This document shows positions 36,450 through 45,268 of a stretch of 64,000 nt of DNA, piece by piece; positions within the stretch are counted from its first letter, which is position 1; every line of letters starts with the position of its first letter. Source of the stretch: Alphaproteobacteria bacterium (GTDB lineage: Bacteria; Pseudomonadota; Alphaproteobacteria; UBA828); assembly GCA_022826665.1 (NCBI GenBank), contig JAJDUK010000024.1, forward strand, positions 191,844 through 255,843, read 5' to 3'. A model generated the notes under the pieces. It had not been told where the DNA came from. It did not search any database and saw nothing but the letters and a program-made list of their open reading frames with translations. Made by a program: the position numbers and the translations under genes.

Positions 36450-37013
36450 ATGGCGATACTCAAGATCGCGCGCATGGGCCATCCCGTGCTGAGCCGCGCC
36501 GCGTTGCCGGTGGCCGACCCGACCGCACCGGCGATCGCGCGACTGATCGAGGACATGATGGAGACGTTGGAGGACGCAAACGGAGCCGGCCTCGCGGCAC
36601 CCCAGGTCCACGTGCCGCTGCGACTCGTGCTCTTCCGCGTGCCGCCCGGCCGTGAGACGGCGGAGGAAGAGAGCGCGGACGGCGAGCACGCGCCTTCGTC
36701 GGAGCTGGAGTCGCCTACGGTTCTCATCAACCCCGCAATCGAGCCGATCGGCGAGCGCATGGTGGAGGACCTGGAAGCGTGTCTCTCCCTCCCCGGCCTC
36801 GCCGGCGTCGTGCCGCGCCACGACCACATTCTATATCGTTGGACGGACACCGAAGGCCGAAAGCACGAATGCGAAGCGCGGGGCTTCCATGCGCGCGTAG
36901 TGCAGCATGAGTGCGACCACCTGGACGGTATCCTCTATCCGATGCGGATGACCGATCTCTCGACCCTCAGCTTCACGAGCGAGCTCGGCCGCCCGGCGGC
37001 CTTAGAAGCCTGA
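36450..37013 (+). CDS. peptide deformylase-like protein
   Basis: A 187-aa metalloprotease of the peptide deformylase family, which removes N-formyl groups from nascent proteins. Motif I is GAGLAAPQ (45-52) and motif III is HECDH (153-157), both intact. Motif II, normally EGCLS, reads EACLS (109-113), keeping the cysteine metal ligand but changing the glycine. An acidic insertion (about residues 67-88, EEESADGEH...) lies before the central strand. It may be a secondary (type III or divergent) deformylase. The start is ATG 36450, preceded by AGAGAG. The COQ9 gene starts 3 bases after its stop. Confidence 0.87.
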   Translation: MAILKIARMGHPVLSRAALPVADPTAPAIARLIEDMMETLEDANGAGLAAPQVHVPLRLVLFRVPPGRETAEEESADGEHAPSSELESPTVLINPAIEPIGERMVEDLEACLSLPGLAGVVPRHDHILYRWTDTEGRKHECEARGFHARVVQHECDHLDGILYPMRMTDLSTLSFTSELGRPAALEA

Positions 37014-37016
37014 GCC

Positions 37017-37706
37017 ATGTGGCGAGCGCTGCCTGCGGACGAGACGCGCGACCGGCTGCTGACCGCGGCACTCCCCCACGTGCCCTTCGACGGCTGGTCC
37101 GAGAAGGCGCTGGCTGCGGCAGCGGCGGAGCTTGGTATCGAGACCGAGGAGGCGCACCAGACCTTTCCTGGCGGGTCCGTCGCGCTCGTCACCTATCACG
37201 CGGCCTACGCCGACCGGCGCATGGAAGAAGCGCTGAAGGAGGCCGATCTGGCGGAGATGCGACTGCGGGAGCGCATCGCCCATGCCGTGCGTCTCAGGCT
37301 CGAGCAGAACGTGGCACACCGCGAGGCGATCCGTGCGGCGTTGCCGATTCTGGCGCAGCCCGCCAATGGCCCGCACGCGCTTTCGTCCCTCTACCGCACC
37401 GTGGACACGGTCTGGTTCGCGGTCGGTGACAAGTCGACGGATTTCGGCTTCTACACCAAGCGCGCCCTGCTCGCCGGCGTCTACCTCTCCACCCTGCTCT
37501 ACTGGCTGAACGACGGCTCCGAGGATACGCAGGCGACCTGGGGCTTCCTCGACCGCCGTATCGCCGACGTCATGCGTATCCAAACGGCGCGGGGGCAGTT
37601 CGCCCGCTTCCGCCCGCCGGGCTTCGGGCTATTGCGGCGCCTGCGCGAGGCGGCCCGCGCCGCCGCGGACCCCATGCACGGGCGCGGCCCGGAGAGACCG
37701 TCGTAG
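37017..37706 (+). CDS. COQ9 family ubiquinone biosynthesis protein
   Basis: A 229-aa protein with a TetR-like N-terminal fold (RDRLLTAALPHVPFDGWSEK) and the COQ9 core FGFYTKRALLAGVYLSTLLY and TWGFLDRRIADVMRIQ. COQ9 binds lipid and ubiquinone intermediates and supports the COQ7 hydroxylation step. In bacteria it is largely confined to Alphaproteobacteria, which supports the taxonomic placement. It begins 3 bases after the deformylase-like stop and converges with hemW. Confidence 0.92.
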   Translation: MWRALPADETRDRLLTAALPHVPFDGWSEKALAAAAAELGIETEEAHQTFPGGSVALVTYHAAYADRRMEEALKEADLAEMRLRERIAHAVRLRLEQNVAHREAIRAALPILAQPANGPHALSSLYRTVDTVWFAVGDKSTDFGFYTKRALLAGVYLSTLLYWLNDGSEDTQATWGFLDRRIADVMRIQTARGQFARFRPPGFGLLRRLREAARAAADPMHGRGPERPS

Positions 37707-37734
37707 CACTCGGTTCCGGCGCGATTGCCGGCTC

Positions 37735-38922
37735 CTACACAAGCAACTCGATCAGCAGGCTGTTGAGCAGCGGCCGGCCGGCGGCGGTGGCGCGGAGCCG
37801 CCCGTCCCGTCGCTCCAGATAGCCGGCCTCGACGAGGCGTGTGAGGCCATCGCGGTCGAGTACCCGGTCCGGCTCACAGCCGGTGCGCCCCTTCAGGCGC
37901 GCTTCCGATACCCCTTCTGCGAGCCTGAGTCCCATCATCAACATCTCGCGCGCCTGCTCGTCGGGGTCGAGGGAGCGCGTCTCGGCGGTGCCGTGGCCCG
38001 CGCGCTCGACGGCGGCAAGCCAGGATTCGGGGGCGGCGTGCTGGCGCGTCGCCTGCCGCCCCTCCCCTGCCGGCGCGATACGACCGTGGGCACCCGGCCC
38101 GATGCCCACGTAGTCGTCGTAGCGCCAGTAGGCGAGATTGTGGCGGCAGGCATCGCCGCCGCGCCCATGGTTCGAGACCTCGTAGGCCGCAAAGCCGGCC
38201 GCCTCCATGATCTCTTGGGTCAAGTCGTACAGAGCGCGGCCGGTATCGTCGTCGGGAAGCGCGAACGCGCCGTCGCGCGCCTGCCGCCAGAAGGGCGTGC
38301 CTTTCTCGATGGTGAGCTGGTAGAGGGAGAGGTGGTTGTCGGCGAACGACAACGCCTCGCTCAGCTCATCGCGCCAGGCCCCCACAGTCTGGCCCGGCCT
38401 CGCGTAGATCAGGTCGAAGGAGCTGCGCGGCATGATGCGCTGCGCCAACGCCACCGCCTGCCGCGCCTCCGCCACGTCGTGTCCGCGACCAAGGAATTTG
38501 AGAGCGTCATCGTCCAGCGCCTGCACGCCGAGCGAGACACGGTTGACGCCGGCCGTGCGGAAGTCTTCGAGCCGTGCCGCCTCGGTCGAGGTCGGATTGG
38601 CTTCGAGGGTGATTTCGGCGTCCGTCGCGAGGGTCCAACGCGCCGCCGCCCCGTCGATGACGGCGGCGGCGGTCTCGGGCGGCATCAGCGAGGGCGTGCC
38701 CCCACCGAAAAAGATGCTGTTGACCGTCGCCCGCGGCAGCAACGCCGCGAAGTGGTCGAGCTCGCGCAGCAGCGCACCCCGCCACCTGGCCTGATCCACG
38801 CTCTCCCTGACGTGGCTGTTGAAGTCGCAGTAGGGGCACTTGGAGAGGCAGAACGGCCAGTGGACATAGAGAGCGAGCGCCTGTTGCGCTCCGGCAGAAG
38901 ACGGCTCGGGTTCGCCGGTCAC
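37735..38922 (-). CDS. hemW: radical-SAM haem chaperone / coproporphyrinogen III oxidase-like HemW
   Basis: A 395-aa radical-SAM protein of the HemN/HemW group. The cluster motif [14 protein letters not shown] has C25, C29 and C32. [32 protein letters not shown] and [11 protein letters not shown] follow. The extra N-terminal cysteine of HemN is missing, favouring HemW, a haem-delivery protein. The GTG start at 38922 overlaps the rdgB stop (GTGA). The longer open frame upstream only mirrors rdgB. In alphaproteobacteria it typically sits with rdgB and rph, as here. Confidence 0.93.
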   Translation of the reverse strand: MTGEPEPSSAGAQQALALYVHWPFCLSKCPYCDFNSHVRESVDQARWRGALLRELDHFAALLPRATVNSIFFGGGTPSLMPPETAAAVIDGAAARWTLATDAEITLEANPTSTEAARLEDFRTAGVNRVSLGVQALDDDALKFLGRGHDVAEARQAVALAQRIMPRSSFDLIYARPGQTVGAWRDELSEALSFADNHLSLYQLTIEKGTPFWRQARDGAFALPDDDTGRALYDLTQEIMEAAGFAAYEVSNHGRGGDACRHNLAYWRYDDYVGIGPGAHGRIAPAGEGRQATRQHAAPESWLAAVERAGHGTAETRSLDPDEQAREMLMMGLRLAEGVSEARLKGRTGCEPDRVLDRDGLTRLVEAGYLERRDGRLRATAAGRPLLNSLLIELLV

Positions 38923-39533
38923 GGCCGGGGCGGCAGGAAGGCCGCCAGTTGCTCGAAGGCCCGCGCCCGATGGGTCAGCGGCTGTTTCTCCTCCGGCGGC
39001 ATCTCGCCCAAGGTGCGCCTGTGGCCGTCGGGGACGAAGATCGGGTCGTAACCAAACCCATGCGGACCGCGCGGCGGAAAGGTGAGAGTCCCGTCCACGC
39101 GGCCCTCGACGGTCTCGCAGTGACCGTCCGGCCAAGCGAGGGAGAGCGCGCAGACGAAATAGGCCGCCGCGCCAACGGTCTCGACCCCCCGCGCCGCAAG
39201 CTCCGCCTCGATCCGGTCCATCGCCACGCAAAAATCCTTCCCCGGCCCCGCCCAGCGGGCGGAATAGATGCCGGGCGCGCCGTCGAGCGCCGGCACCACG
39301 AGGCCGGAATCGTCGGCGAGCGCGGGCTCGCCACTCGCCTCGGCCGCTGCGCGGGCCTTGAGCACCGCGTTGGCGATGAACGTCTCGCCGGTCTCCTCCG
39401 GCTCCGCGAGGCCCAGCGCCGCAGCGCCCATCGCCTCGATGCCGAGGGGGTCCAGCAGCGCTGCGATCTCGCGGACCTTGCCCGCGTTATGGCTCGCGAC
39501 GATCAGGCGCGCCGCCGAGAGACGACGGGCCAC
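38919..39533 (-). CDS. rdgB: XTP/dITP diphosphatase (non-canonical purine NTP pyrophosphatase)
   Basis: A 204-aa HAM1/RdgB enzyme that removes ITP and XTP from the nucleotide pool. Visible motifs are [60 protein letters not shown] and [11 protein letters not shown]. Its stop is shared with the hemW start and its ATG is 5 bases after the rph stop, forming the rph-rdgB-hemW operon. Confidence 0.96.
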   Translation of the reverse strand: MARRLSAARLIVASHNAGKVREIAALLDPLGIEAMGAAALGLAEPEETGETFIANAVLKARAAAEASGEPALADDSGLVVPALDGAPGIYSARWAGPGKDFCVAMDRIEAELAARGVETVGAAAYFVCALSLAWPDGHCETVEGRVDGTLTFPPRGPHGFGYDPIFVPDGHRRTLGEMPPEEKQPLTHRARAFEQLAAFLPPRP

Positions 39534-39538
39534 GCCGT

Positions 39539-40261
39539 CTAACCCGCCCCGGCGAGGGCGTCCCGCTGCAGGGCGAAGAGTTGCTCGGCTCCTGAGCGGG
39601 CGAGCGCCAGCATGGCGATCAGCTGCGCCTCGCTGAAGGGATCGCCCTCTGCCGTGCCCTGCACCTCGACGATCCCGCCGCCGGCGGTGAACACGAAGTT
39701 CGCGTCCGCCTCCGCCGTGCTGTCTTCGTCATAATCCAGATCAAGCACCGCCTCCCCGCCGACGATCCCGCAGCTCACCGCGGCAACCTGGTCCGCGAGC
39801 GGCAACCCCTCGATCGCACCGCCCGCCACAAGGCCTTCAAGCGCCATATGGAGCGCGACGTAGGCGCCGGTAATAGCCGCGGTGCGGGTGCCGCCGTCGG
39901 CCTGAATCACGTCGCAGTCGAGGGTGATCTGACGCTCCCCCAGCGCTTCCATATCGGTCACGGCGCGAAGCGAGCGCCCGATCAAGCGCTGGATCTCCTG
40001 GGTGCGCCCGCCCTGGCGCCCGCGCGCCGCCTCGCGCGCCGAGCGGGAGCCGGTGGAGCGCGGCAGCATGCCGTATTCCCCGGTGACCCAGCCTCGCCCC
40101 TTGTTGCGGAGGAAGGGCGGCACGCGATCCTCCACGCTCGCAGTGCAGAGCACGTGCGTGTCGCCGAAACGAACCAGGCACGAGCCCTCGGCGTGCTTGT
40201 TCACGCCCGACTCGAGCTTGACCCGTCGCATTTCGTCCGGTCTGCGGCCGGATGGTCGCAT
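39539..40261 (-). CDS. rph: ribonuclease PH
   Basis: A 240-aa phosphorolytic 3'-5' exoribonuclease that trims tRNA 3' ends. Visible segments are [56 protein letters not shown], the phosphate-binding [39 protein letters not shown], and [19 protein letters not shown] with catalytic aspartates. It is the first gene of rph-rdgB-hemW. The divergent neighbour is a hydantoinase gene, not the hrcA-grpE pair often found beside rph in this class. Confidence 0.97.
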   Translation of the reverse strand: MRPSGRRPDEMRRVKLESGVNKHAEGSCLVRFGDTHVLCTASVEDRVPPFLRNKGRGWVTGEYGMLPRSTGSRSAREAARGRQGGRTQEIQRLIGRSLRAVTDMEALGERQITLDCDVIQADGGTRTAAITGAYVALHMALEGLVAGGAIEGLPLADQVAAVSCGIVGGEAVLDLDYDEDSTAEADANFVFTAGGGIVEVQGTAEGDPFSEAQLIAMLALARSGAEQLFALQRDALAGAG

Positions 40262-40422
40262 AAAGGGCCCTCCCCCGCTGGCGGCGCGACACTATCGCGG
40301 GGCCCTAAGAGCGTCCACAGTATTCATTTCCCTCAATCGCCGGGCGTTCGCTCCGCTCGCGCGGGCAGCGTGACGACGGAGCCTGTAGAATGCCCGCTTC
40401 ATTCGCGGCGCGGAGCCCCGCC

Positions 40423-43400
40423 ATGCCCTACTGTATCGCCGTCGATACCGGCGGCACCTTCACCGATGTCGTCGTCGCAGCACCCGGCGGCGCGCTCACT
40501 GTCGGCAAGGCGCCGTCTACGCCCTCTCGCAGCGCGGATGGGGTCAAGGCGGGCCTCGCCGATGCGGCGCGGGCCATGGGCATCCCGGTCGAGGCCCTGA
40601 TCGGAGACGCGGACGTGCTGATCTACGGCACGACCTGGGCCACCAACGCCATCGTCACCGGCAGTACGGCAAAGACCGCCCTTCTGGTGACCGAGGGCTT
40701 TCCCGACATTCTGGTCTACCGCCAGGGCGGCAAGCTGCACCCTTTCGAGCTCCACATCGATCCGCTCAAGCCCTACGTGCCGCGCCGGCTCACCGCCGAG
40801 ATCTCCGAGCGGGTGACGGCCGAAGGCGAGGTGGAACGGGCGCTGGATGAGGACGCCGCGCGCGCGGCGCTGACCCGGCTCGCCCGGCAGGGCGTGGAGG
40901 CGGTTGCCGTCTGCCTGCTCTGGTCGATCAAGAACCCCATGCACGAGGAGCGGCTGGGCGCCTTGATCGAGGAGACGATGCCGGGCGTCCCTTACACGCT
41001 CTCGCACCGGCTCAACCCGATCCTGCGCGAGTATCCGCGCGCGTCCTCGGCCGCCATCGACGCGTCGTTGAAGCCGCTGATGCAGCGCCATCTGCGCGCG
41101 CTCAGCGATGACCTCGGCGCTGCGGGATTCGCCGGCGAGCTCCTGGTCAGCACGGTCTCCGGCGGCCTGATGCACGTGGAGGACGTCGCCGACCGGCCGA
41201 TCTTCATGGTCAAGTCGGGCCCGGCAATGGCACCGCTCGCCGGCATCGCCTACGCCGAGGCCGAGGGGCTCGGGCGCGACGTGCTGGTGGTGGATGCCGG
41301 CGGCACCACATTCGACGTGAGCATGGTGCGCGACGGCGCGGTCAAGTACACCCGCGAGACGTGGCTTGGTGGGCTCTTCTCCGGCCACAACCTCGGGCTC
41401 TCCTCGGTCGACGTGCGGAGCGTGGGTGCGGGCGGTGGCTCGATCGCCTGGATCGATCCCGGCGGGCTGCTGCGCGTCGGACCCGAGAGCGCCGGTGCCG
41501 ACCCCGGCCCCGCCTGCTACGGCCGGGGCGGCGATGCGGCAACGGTGACCGACGCCGCCGTGGTGCTGGGCTACATCGACCCCGACGCCTTCCTCGGCGG
41601 GCGCATGAAGCTCGACGTGGCCGCCGCCCGGCATGCCGTCGAAGCGCTGGCCGAGCAGCTCGACATGACGGTCGAGGAGACAGCCTCGGCAATCCTCACC
41701 CTCGCCAGCGAGACCATGATCAAGGCGATCGAGGAGATCACGGTCAACGAGGGGGTCAATCCGCGCGAGAGCGTGCTCGTGGCGGGTGGCGGGGCCGCCG
41801 GCCTCAACATCCTGCCGATCGCCGCTGCACTCGGCTGCGAACGGGTGCTGCTGCCCAAGACGGCAGGTGCGCTCAGTGCCTGCGGCGCGCAGTATTCCGA
41901 CATCGTCGCCGAGTTCAGCGCGAGCCACTACGTCCGCACCGACCACTGGGACGAAGCCGCCATCAACGACACCCTCGGCGACATCGACGCGCGCATGGAG
42001 GCGTTCGCCGACGGCTTGCGGGCGCGGGGGATCGCGCGCTTCCGCAAGGACCACTTCGTCGACGCGCGCTACCTCAACCAGCAATGGGAAACCGAGATCG
42101 CAATGCCGGCCCCGCGCTTCGCGGGCCGCGGCGCTGTCAACGCGCTCATCGAGCACTTCCACGAGGTGCACGAGCGGCTCTACGGCGTGAAGGAGGAGAA
42201 CGGGCTGCTCGAATGCCTGAACTGGAAGGGCCGGCTCACGGCCTTCCTCGACCGGCCCCAGCCTGCGGCGTCTGCAGGGAACGCCGGGCCGAGCGGGCCG
42301 CCCGTACCGCGTCGCACCATGAGCGCCTTCTTTGGCGACGCGGGTTTCCTGGAGACGCCGGTCTACGAAGGCGCGACGCTCGCGGCGGGCGATGCGATCG
42401 CCGGCCCCGCCATCATCGAGGAGCCGACCACCACGGTGGTGGTCTACCCCCGGACGCGGGCGCGAGTCTCGCCCGGCGGCAACTACATTCTGGAACCGGC
42501 GGAAGAGACGGCACGGGCGCCGACGGAGGGCGCAGAGGAGCTCGATCCGGTGCAGGTCGCGATCATGGCCAACCGAATCGACGCGATCCTGCGCGAGATG
42601 ACAGGTGTCGTCATGCGCACCGCGCGCTCGGCGGTGATAGGCCAGTCGCGCGATTTCTCCTGCGCCATCGTCACCGCCGACAACGAGCTGCTGGCGGCCG
42701 CCGAGGGCATCCCGGCCCACATATACGGCGCCCATCTGCAGACCAGGACCATGTGCCGGGTGCATCCGGACTTCCGCGAGGGCGACGCCTACCTCCACAA
42801 CGACCCCTACGACGGCAACAGTCACGCCGCCGACTGGTCGATCATCGTGCCGGTCTTCTGCGACAGTGAGCACCTGTTCAACGTCACCGTGAAGGGGCAC
42901 CAGGCCGACTGTGGCGACAGCATCCCAACCACCTATACGCCGCGCGCCCGCGACGTGTACGAGGAAGGCGCGCTGATCTTCCCCTGCGTGCGAGTGCAGC
43001 GGGACTTCCGGGACAACGAGGACATCGTGCGCATGTGCCGCCGGCGCATCAGGGTGCCGGACCAGTGGTACGGCGACTACCTCTCGCAGCTCGGCGCGGC
43101 GCGCATCGGAGAGCGCCGACTCAAGGCGTTTGCCGCGAAGCACGGCGTGGATCAGATGCGGCGCTTCATCGAGGCCTGGTTCGACTATGCGGAGCGCCGC
43201 GCCGACCACGCCATCCGCAGGCTGCCCAGGGGCACGCTGGTCAACAAGGGAAAGCACGACCCGGTGCAGCCCTTCCTGCCCGAGAGCCTGGAGATCACGG
43301 TCAAGGTCGGGATCGACCCCGACGAGGGCCGCATCACCGTGGACCTCCGCGACAACCCGGACTGCATCGACGCAGGCCTCAACCTTACGGAGGCTTGCGC

Positions 43401-44346
43401 GACCGCCAACTGCATCCAGGGCGTGTTCGAGAACCTGGAGTCCGATATCCCGCCCAACGCCGGCAGCTTCCGCCGCCTCGAGGTCAAGCTGCGCGAGGGC
43501 TGCGTCGTGGGCATCCCGCGCTTCCCGCACAGCTGCTCGCTGGCGACCACCAACATGGCGGATGTTGTGGTGAACCTCGTTCAGTCGGCCTTCACTCAGC
43601 TCGGGGACGGCCACGGGCTCGCCCAGGGCAATCTCTGCTTTTCGGCCGGCATGGGCGTGGTCTCAGGCAGGGACTGGCGGCGCGGTGGGGCCGAGTACAT
43701 CAACCAGGTCTATCTGATGGGCGGCGGCGGGCCGGCGCTGCCCGAGCATGACGGCATGATCTACCTGCTGACGCCGGGGGGCTGCGGGTTGCTGCATCGG
43801 GACAGCATCGAGTTCGACGAGCAGCGCTTCCCCATGCTGATTCGCTCACAGCGGCTCCTCCCCGATTCGGGCGGCGCGGGGCGCAGGCGGGGCGGGCCCG
43901 CGACCGAGGTGATCTTCGGCCCGCGCCGCGACCAGATGACCGTGAGCATCATGGGCGGCGGCACGATCAACCCGCCCAGAGGCGTGCGCGGCGGCAGCGA
44001 CGCCAACCACGCCTACCACGGCCACTTGCACGCCGACGGCTCCGAGGACTCGGTGCCGAACGGGGTGATGCTGGCACTGGCGCCCGGCGAGTTCGTGCGC
44101 TCGGTGGATAACGGCGGCAGCGGCTACGGCGACCCGCTCACCCGCGAGCCCGGGCGTGTGCTGGAGGACGTGGTCGAGGGCTATGTGACCCCAGACCATG
44201 CAGAGGCGGTGTATGGCGTGACGCTCACCGGAAGTGCGGAAGACGGCACGCTCGCCGTCGACGAGTCCGGCACCGCGGAGCACCGCGCCGCATTAGCCGG
44301 CGCCGCGGTGCCGCCGCGTAGCGTCAACCGGTTCGGGCAAGGGTAG
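40423..44346 (+). CDS. fused hydantoinase A/B (5-oxoprolinase / N-methylhydantoinase-like)
   Basis: A 1307-aa protein joining a HyuA-type ATP-binding half and a HyuB-type half in one chain, the arrangement of eukaryotic-type 5-oxoprolinase and some acetone or hydantoin enzymes. The HyuA half (about 1-700) has AVDTGGTFTDVVV, GTTWATNAIVTG, VVDAGGTTFDVSMV and VAGGGAAGLNILPIA. The HyuB half (from about 710) starts LDPVQVAIMANRIDAILREM and shows TARSAVIGQSRDFSCAIV, DAYLHNDPYDGNSHAADWSI, VVNLVQSAFTQLGDGH and VDNGGSGYGDPL. It performs ATP-dependent ring opening or carboxylation of an unknown substrate. ATG 40423 fits the family start; ATG 40390 is an alternative. Confidence 0.93.
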   Translation: MPYCIAVDTGGTFTDVVVAAPGGALTVGKAPSTPSRSADGVKAGLADAARAMGIPVEALIGDADVLIYGTTWATNAIVTGSTAKTALLVTEGFPDILVYRQGGKLHPFELHIDPLKPYVPRRLTAEISERVTAEGEVERALDEDAARAALTRLARQGVEAVAVCLLWSIKNPMHEERLGALIEETMPGVPYTLSHRLNPILREYPRASSAAIDASLKPLMQRHLRALSDDLGAAGFAGELLVSTVSGGLMHVEDVADRPIFMVKSGPAMAPLAGIAYAEAEGLGRDVLVVDAGGTTFDVSMVRDGAVKYTRETWLGGLFSGHNLGLSSVDVRSVGAGGGSIAWIDPGGLLRVGPESAGADPGPACYGRGGDAATVTDAAVVLGYIDPDAFLGGRMKLDVAAARHAVEALAEQLDMTVEETASAILTLASETMIKAIEEITVNEGVNPRESVLVAGGGAAGLNILPIAAALGCERVLLPKTAGALSACGAQYSDIVAEFSASHYVRTDHWDEAAINDTLGDIDARMEAFADGLRARGIARFRKDHFVDARYLNQQWETEIAMPAPRFAGRGAVNALIEHFHEVHERLYGVKEENGLLECLNWKGRLTAFLDRPQPAASAGNAGPSGPPVPRRTMSAFFGDAGFLETPVYEGATLAAGDAIAGPAIIEEPTTTVVVYPRTRARVSPGGNYILEPAEETARAPTEGAEELDPVQVAIMANRIDAILREMTGVVMRTARSAVIGQSRDFSCAIVTADNELLAAAEGIPAHIYGAHLQTRTMCRVHPDFREGDAYLHNDPYDGNSHAADWSIIVPVFCDSEHLFNVTVKGHQADCGDSIPTTYTPRARDVYEEGALIFPCVRVQRDFRDNEDIVRMCRRRIRVPDQWYGDYLSQLGAARIGERRLKAFAAKHGVDQMRRFIEAWFDYAERRADHAIRRLPRGTLVNKGKHDPVQPFLPESLEITVKVGIDPDEGRITVDLRDNPDCIDAGLNLTEACATANCIQGVFENLESDIPPNAGSFRRLEVKLREGCVVGIPRFPHSCSLATTNMADVVVNLVQSAFTQLGDGHGLAQGNLCFSAGMGVVSGRDWRRGGAEYINQVYLMGGGGPALPEHDGMIYLLTPGGCGLLHRDSIEFDEQRFPMLIRSQRLLPDSGGAGRRRGGPATEVIFGPRRDQMTVSIMGGGTINPPRGVRGGSDANHAYHGHLHADGSEDSVPNGVMLALAPGEFVRSVDNGGSGYGDPLTREPGRVLEDVVEGYVTPDHAEAVYGVTLTGSAEDGTLAVDESGTAEHRAALAGAAVPPRSVNRFGQG

Positions 44347-44421
44347 GCGCCCAACCGTCCTCCATCGGCTTACGTTGTCTTGTCCGAACCAACTGGGTGG
44401 ACATCTGCACTGTCGTTCTTG

Positions 44422-44544
44422 GCGGGAATGTCTCACCACGGTCATGGTCTGCGCGGCGCTGCCCGGCCTGCAGGGAGGGACAGGCGGGCAGCGGGTCGAG
44501 CGCCAGGGAGGGGCGCAGACCATGACCGTGGTGAGAAGAGCGGG
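44422..44544. repeat. inverted-repeat element, copy 2 (123 bp)
   Basis: The 24-base terminus TCTCACCACGGTCATGGTCT... at 44431-44454 is repeated exactly, inverted, at 44513-44536. CGGG-containing flanks bring the element to 44422-44544. The core is the same as in copy 1 at 36142-36408. It lies after the hydantoinase gene and just beyond the stop of the 29-codon frame on the other strand. Confidence 0.78.
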
Positions 44545-44562
44545 TTAAGGGTGTCACGCGGC

Positions 44563-44652
44563 CTATGCTCCCGCCGTCGAGAGAAGGAGCGCCGCGAGAA
44601 TGAGGCACACGCCCGTGAGCCACGCCGCGAATACGGAATACGTCCACATCAT
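44563..44652 (-). CDS. candidate 29-aa single-helix membrane peptide
   Basis: A short frame ATG ATG TGG ... GCA TAG gives a 29-aa peptide beginning MMWTYSVFAAWLTG and ending in Leu/Ala-rich residues, nearly all one transmembrane helix. GAGGAG ends 8 bases before the first ATG, an excellent ribosome site, and the size is like known small respiratory or regulatory membrane peptides. No homologue is recognised. Codons are GC-rich like host genes, unlike the AT-rich DNA that follows at 44760. A chance frame is possible. Confidence 0.4.
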   Translation of the reverse strand: MMWTYSVFAAWLTGVCLILAALLLSTAGA

Positions 44653-44759
44653 CGAGGCGTCTCCTCACGCCAAGGGCGGATACTTGCCGTTGCATTCAGC
44701 CATTTGCTCCGCCTAAACGAGACGGGTACTCCGAACTCACTCATGGGCTTCTCACCTCA

Positions 44760-45140
44760 CAACCGGTGCCATTCTCGAGAATCGAGACCGCGCTTCAGCA
44801 TCACAGTGTCAAAGTCGAGGGAGACTGAGATCGCTAGACAGAGAGAAAGTAGATATAAATTGACAAGAAATGTACACCGAATCAATATATTTTTCTGATT
44901 TTGAACTATATCAATATTGATATATAAAACGATATAATACGTTGCAATAACGCTATAAAATAAATTAGTATGTATAATACATCTTAGAAAATGGCCCGAC
45001 AAATGCGAAATTGATATGAAGCAGCAAGGCCAGTGCTCTCTTTCAAGAAAAATCGTATGCCATCACATCATATCAACCATGTTACAGCGTAATATCTTGG
45101 GAATACTATAAGATTTCATGGGAATATCATCACCTAATAG
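44760..45140. other. AT-rich island without a convincing gene
   Basis: Base composition changes abruptly from GC-rich host DNA to strongly AT-rich sequence with runs such as ATATATTTTT and TATATAAAAC, then returns to GC-rich near 45150. Frames here are short and of atypical composition; the longest (44757-45002 minus, 81 codons) looks like a by-product of AT richness. The island contains an 18-bp palindrome. It may be a remnant of foreign DNA, an attachment or regulatory region, or hold an untranslated RNA. The whole gap 44347-45268 otherwise contains only repeat copy 2 and the 29-codon frame. Confidence 0.7.
44907..44924. repeat. 18-bp perfect palindrome in AT-rich island
   Basis: TATATCAATATTGATATA reads the same on both strands with no spacer. 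AT-rich surroundings raise the chance level, but the dyad is complete. It could be a protein-binding site. Confidence 0.5.
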
Positions 45141-45268
45141 TCTTGATTCTAGAGGGAAAACCGGCCCCACCTTCCATGCCATGTGTGCGACTCGGGGCGC
45201 GGTGGAGACAGGGCAACTGGTCGATTACCATTGGGGCAGAGCGCAAGAGCCTCGGGAGGGCCGGTGCC

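Noticed and set aside
40399-43614. A 1071-codon open frame on the minus strand inside the hydantoinase gene
   Set aside because: It mirrors a clearly coding plus-strand gene. GC-rich third positions create long antisense frames, and the product has no recognisable motif and is full of Arg, Gly and His runs.
44757-45002. An 81-codon minus-strand frame in the AT-rich island, hydrophobic
   Set aside because: Ile, Leu and Tyr runs come from AT richness, no ribosome site precedes it, and it extends into GC-rich flank. Too weak to call a gene, though a foreign remnant is possible.
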